Shown in pieces: positions 1 through 6,000 of a DNA stretch of 6,901 nucleotides (position 1 is the first letter of the stretch; each line of letters opens with the position of its first letter). This DNA comes from Candidatus Tayloriibacteriota bacterium. Its GTDB lineage: Bacteria; Patescibacteriota; Minisyncoccia; Phycocordibacterales; PALSA-1337. The DNA is taken from the NCBI GenBank assembly GCA_023269245.1, contig JAHFMB010000053.1, positions 1 through 6,901 on the forward strand. Direction: 5' to 3'. Both the position numbers and the translations under genes were made by a program. The notes beneath the pieces were generated by a model that was given only the letters and a program-made list of their open reading frames with translations, had not been told where the DNA came from and ran no database searches.

Positions 1-3000
1 GAATTATTGGTCGAAGATGACTGTGATTGGCCTTTACCAATAATCTTCAAAAAGAAATTCTTGATCGAACTCACACTGCCCTGCCAGTTCTTAATTCGTG
101 TTGGTGCAAGCGCTAACTGATCAGTTATTGTCACCACCGGAGGTTCCATGGCTTGCTCAAGTATAGGCTCCACAGCGTCAACAACCGTACCTATAACACA
201 TCCACCGGAACTGCCCCCTGCCCCTTGAGCAAAAACTACCGGAACTAAGTGGAACGCACCTTCACCGCAAGCCGATTGCCGCAGACCTTCACTTGCGCTA
301 TGTACGGCTGCTTTTGCCGGATCAACGATGGGATCGTACGCCTTATGGAGCGGAGACTTTTCCGTAGACACCGGCAGATTTGCCTTGATCGCTGCCCGTT
401 TTTGATTCATCGTCTGTTCAAAAGTTTGCAGGTCGCGGGTAATTCCCGAAATTGCTGCACTAAGATCGGCTGCATATGAATTCTTATTTTTCAGTGTTTC
501 CACCAAAAATCGCACGTCGGCGTCATCTGCAGCAACATAGTCAGTTTGATTGAAAATTCCAGACCGGATGGCCGTTCCGGCCAACTTTTTCTTATCCATC
601 ACTTTACTGTCGTGCAGTCGGGCCGCACTCTGGGCATCCTGAATTATCTGCAAATGCCGTATCGCATCTTTCGTGTGAGCGGAAAATATATTATTGTTCC
701 CTACCGTGTCATCGTGAAACATGAGAAGTGACCGTGTGCTGACTGCGCCTCCCAGACCGTCAGCTATAGCAAGAAGATCAGTAAGTTTATACCCCTGGTC
801 ACCCGCGACCGCACTTGGGTACGTTTTTAACGAAGCGGGCCAGGATTTTACCCTGCTGGCTAAATCCGATAAAATACTTCGGGTATCCTGCACTTTTTTC
901 TCGTCAGACGCAAACCCCTGATATCTGGCGACTGCATCGACAAACTGATTTTGATATGGCCCTAACGTGTTTGTCGGTTGCGGATTGGACTTTTGCAATG
1001 CGATACCATCTGCTCCCTTAAATATATTCTGCATAAACCAGTTTTTTGAGATATCGACTGAAGCCTTATTTCCGTTCAGCGAATCTGCATAAAAGAGCGC
1101 AAGTTTGTCTATCCGAGTGGCCATCGCCGCCTTAAACTGATCAGCGTTTGCCTGCGGCAAACCCGGATTCGCCGTCGGCTCTTCAGGTAATACTGACGGC
1201 ACTCCCTGTTTCACGGTGGAAAATTCATCAGCGACAGAAGTACTATTCGCGCCGGCCGGCACGGCTAACACAGAAAATGATTCATTCTCATTTTCTTTAA
1301 GCAAGGGTTCCCCGCGTACAATCCGCCGGAGATTCCAATTCATTCGCTGCATACTATCCCGGGAGATATCAGATTTCCCGCCAAACATTTCCGCTTGTGT
1401 ATATACCTTAATCAACCTGCCTTGTGTTGTAATTGTAGCCAAAAGAGATTGTTTTTCAGCATCTGTATTCACAACGAATGCGACAACGTCAGTAGAGGGA
1501 ATTTCATCCTGTACTTTTATTTCTCCGTTATTCCTCCAGACTTGGTACTCTGAACCGGTGTCAGATGTATTTTGGGTATATTGTGGTACCCCAATCAAAT
1601 TCTCTGCGGTCTCAATACCCCTAGCTATGCCACTTGCCATGTAGTGAACAAAATCCTCCCCGCGTACAATTGAAGTTTTATACTTCTCATCTCCGAGAGC
1701 CGTAATATCGCTCTTAGACACCAAGGTGGTAGGCAGAAATAGCACTTTTGGATTAATGACAGCCATAACAGGCCCATATGAACCTCTGGAAACTAATTCT
1801 GTCGCCCATACTCCGAATACGTAATGATCCAGGCCGCGCTCGATATCAAGAGGAAGTGTGTTGCCAATGGTATTGGTAAGGGACGCGCCACGTTTGTTAG
1901 CCGATTGTAACGGTTGCCCGTCAACAATAGCATTTACCGCATCTTCATTAATCCGGGTCACCATCGGCACGTCGGTCAAGATATTCTCGGCTTGTTTAGT
2001 ACGGTTTGCGATATCTGTTGCAGAAAGCCCTTTAACGCCTTCTCCTTCAAGAGATTTTTGAAGATTTGCGGCATTCTGGGTCAATGATTCATTCGTCCAT
2101 AGTTGAATGATTGGCCCGGCCGGGGCCACTGTCTGTACAAATACTGCCTTAATTTTTTCTGTACCTCTTAAATAATCCCACTGCTTAATAAATAAATCCT
2201 GATTAAATAACACCACTTCCATGGTTGCATCCTCGTTAGCGAATATCGATTGATTTGCAGACGTAATGTATCCGTCATATCCATCTCCATATAGTTCTTT
2301 ATCAGTTTTGGCCCCTAATCGCTGATCATATATTTTGAGATTTGACACTAACACAACTGTATCTTGAGGTGTCGAGTTTGAAGGAATTGCAGAACTGAAG
2401 TAAATTTCTGGATGCGGATTTCCATCACTATCAACAAACGTATTTGTTGATCGAAACCCATTCATTTTAATCATATCTATTGTCGCATCATCTCTATTAA
2501 GTCTGTGATATAAAACTGCTTGTTGTCCTGTAAGCAATCTTCGAATATTTTCTTCTTCTGTAATAACTTCTTGCACCGATGGTTTCGTAAGATCTACAAT
2601 AGATGAAGTTCCTGGCGCCTGGGTTGATTGGGCGGGATTTTTAAATTTGTCTATCGCTTTCTGTGCATTGTCAACTATCGCCTGCAACTCTTTCCCAATC
2701 GTTTCGGTTAGATTTGCGGGAAGCACGTTGAGCAGTTTTTGAGCGGCGGCTAGTCGTTTTACGGTATCCTCAACACCTTTAATCTGATCAAGAATAACCA
2801 TAAGCGCCTTCTGCATTTGCTCTGGAACAAATGAAGGAAACTGGGCAGGTTTTTGATCTATTTGTTCGCGCTCTCTAGTATTTTGGTCAACAACCGACTG
2901 ATCAACAATCTCTCCGGAAACATCCGGAAGCGAACTCACATCACGTGCTGCGTGTGCCACGTAATCTTTTTCTCCGGCAAGTCCGTACGAGACGGCAAGT

Positions 3001-6000
3001 AAACTCTGAGCTGCAGTTTTTGCTCCTAATGCCTGATATAATTTACCGGAGAAGTAATACTGCCGTGATTCCGATTCGACATCATATTCTCTCGTTTGTT
3101 TTTTCTTCTCCTGTAGGAGTTGTAAATCATCAGCGTGATGGCCGGCTTCGTGACCTAAAAACTCTGCATAAAATAATAATCCTGCTTCGGATGGAATAGT
3201 TTGATTACTTTCTTTCGAATAAGTCGCCGCAATTGTCTGCGGAGAAAGGATGGCCAGAGTATTCCGTTTTGTGTGGGCATCAAAAAATTGTACACCTCGT
3301 GTAGCTAGGGCGTCTTCTTTGGTATACCCGTGCTCGCTCATTAACATACTAATGAACGTTTTCTGATCTTTGTAGTCAATAACGTCGGTGTTATAGACCT
3401 GTTTTAAATTTTTCTTTAGCTCATCAATGAGGACCTGAAGCTCCGCCGGGTTACCTTTTTGAGCTACTTCAATGAGCTGTGTCTGAAAATCGTACATAGA
3501 GGTTATATCGCCAAGAATTGGGGTGATGGGCACAGATGACGTAAATTTATAATAGTCGAAATAATACGTAAGGAGGTCCGAATAATTTACCCTCGCAACT
3601 GTATCAATCTGTCGTTGTTGAACAAGCAATGGATCCTGTTGAAAGCTTGCGGATGCGTATTGTGAACCGGGCGTGCCGCCAAAATATTCTGCGTACACTT
3701 CTTTATCTGAAGGTACTCCGTATTTTTCCAGTGCCGCTTCAACCGGTCCCCAACCGTTTTGCGCAAAAAGCCGTCTCACTTCAGAGATATCCCCTGTCCT
3801 GGCCCATCGCCACATCACGTCAGCACCGACCAAAGACTCCAGCCATATAAATTTATTCCCTAAATTTAACGACCCGTATGCAGTGTGATCGCCAGTCAAC
3901 TTCCATTCCACGTACATTGCCCCTATCTCCTTATATTGCTGACCGGACGGGCCAAGCGCCTGCCCTTCATGCACCTTTTCGTGCACATTCATCAGGGCTA
4001 CCGATTTCGGATCACCACGCTTATCTACTCCCAACACGACACGTTCAAGTCTTGGTGAAAAAAATGCATCCGCACCGGGAACAAATGAAGCAACCGTCTG
4101 ATCTATAGCTGCTTCATATCTGTCTAGACTCACTTCATGATAATTCGGTATGCCGTACTTTTTGTCTAAACTGGCTACGCGTGCCGAATAATCTGAAACA
4201 AAACGATCTGTGCCCGATGGAATTTGATCCATGGCATTAAAGAGGCGGGCAAGACCTGCAACCACATACGGGCTCATCGCCGGATTACCGAGTATGTCGT
4301 TGGTCAGCACGGAAGCGTCATACCATGACACGCCGCGCACTTTAAGCGCTCCGAGAACATCCAAAACATCGGGAGCCACACTCGCCAAGCGCGTTTTCCA
4401 ATTGTTATCATTCATAAACTGCTCTAAATACACAACTAGTTCATTCTTATAATCTTGGGCTTGTTGTCTGACCTGAGACGAAATATTCCGATCATCAAGC
4501 TGCTGACTTAACACGCTATTTAACGCGTCAATTTCTTTTTGACGTGATGCTTTGTCGCGCGCATCCTGTTGCACTTGTTCGGCAGCAGTCAGTTGATGCA
4601 AAACAATATTATCGGAAAGAATGACACCACCCGTAACGAGTTCAAATTTCGGCGTCTTATTGGGTAAAAATCCTATAAATCGCAACTCAACCCGCGTATC
4701 GCCCGACCCCAAACGAATAACGTCACCGACATGCAGTGAAACTTGTGCAGCTCCTATACGGGTAGTTCCGATAAACGTGCCGTTACTCGACCCAATATCC
4801 CGTATGAACGCAGAACTGTCTATTTTACCGGTTGCCTGTATAGCGAAATGGCTCCGGGAAACCGTGTCTGCACCTCTAAGCGAAACATCGCTGTCTGATG
4901 ACCTCCCAACAATAAAATCTTTATTCGGATTAGGAGGATTTGGCGGCGTTTGCGAGTCTAAATACGTTTGATACGCGGGTGTCGCAATATCCCGAGCAGC
5001 TGCAGCTTTTTGGGTAATCGCCTGTTTGACATTTTCCGGAAGTGCTTCAAATTTTGGATCGAGCAATCCACTCATCGCTATCCCCAATTTGTCGCCTATC
5101 TGCCGGTAGGCTTCATCAAGAAGTTGATCGGTGGTCAGCTTCTTCGCTTTCGCCTGTGTCACCACTAAATCGGCGACACTCTTCTGATCAATCGTTACGA
5201 CGATAGCAGATGTCAATGCCGCGTCATATAATTTATCTGCCGTTGTAGTAATATCCCCGCCTATTTTGGATACTACCAGCGGATCTGCGAGCTTTTCCCC
5301 GATCGCTTTTTTAATCTTGACAACTTCTGCGGACCGGTTCACGGCAGCAGGGTTAGCAACGAGTGCGTCGTAGGTCTTCTGTGCCACATCCGTAAATTTG
5401 AATGTTTTAATGAGCTCTTTTGCCGCATCCAGTTGGGCCTGCGTCGGCCCTGTCGGGGCCACTTTTGGTTTGATCTGGTCACGGGTTAAGAGAAGAATTG
5501 TGCCTACGTCAGCGGGAGTCGCTCCTTTCGTAACCTGAATGCGGTAATGAATCTTATCCGCTTCCTGCGCAATCACTGTCCCTTCCCATTTATTTGCTGA
5601 TACCGTAATACCCGTACCGACCGATATCGGAGGTATCCTTGCCAACAGCTCTTCTGCCGTCGGGATGCGGCGGGTGAGTAGCTGCCAGCCATCCGGACCT
5701 TTTAATACACGAATTGCATCGTACGCAAAAAGAATCGGCGAGGTTATAAATCGGCTCGCCCAGTATGCTTGGGGATTTCTGGTCGGAGAGGCATTCACTA
5801 CGCCTTTGTACCCCCCATCGGTATTCCAGTTTGGCGATGTATGAATCGTCTGAATTTGCTCGTCAGTAAGCGGAATACCTCGTGGCGCCGAAGCCGGCGC
5901 TGCCGGATGCTTACCCCAATACATCTGCCAGCCACCGCGTGTAAACGCGATACGACCAATGTCATACCACGTAAACAGATTAAGTTTGAAAATGGGAATA

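Noticed and set aside
195..254. Signal peptide or start of a secreted protein at FHLVPVVFAQ
   Set aside because: The hydrophobic run is only about ten residues, there is no preceding Met with a basic n-region, and the frame is continuous upstream.
1216..1644. Plus-strand open frame of 142 codons, the longest on that strand
   Set aside because: It lies entirely antisense to the ART-like module 2 and linker part of the giant frame, has no recognisable motif, and the minus frame explains the sequence.
4621..4971. Plus-strand open frame of 116 codons
   Set aside because: It is the antisense of the FHA domain, whose conserved motifs on the minus strand are unmistakable.
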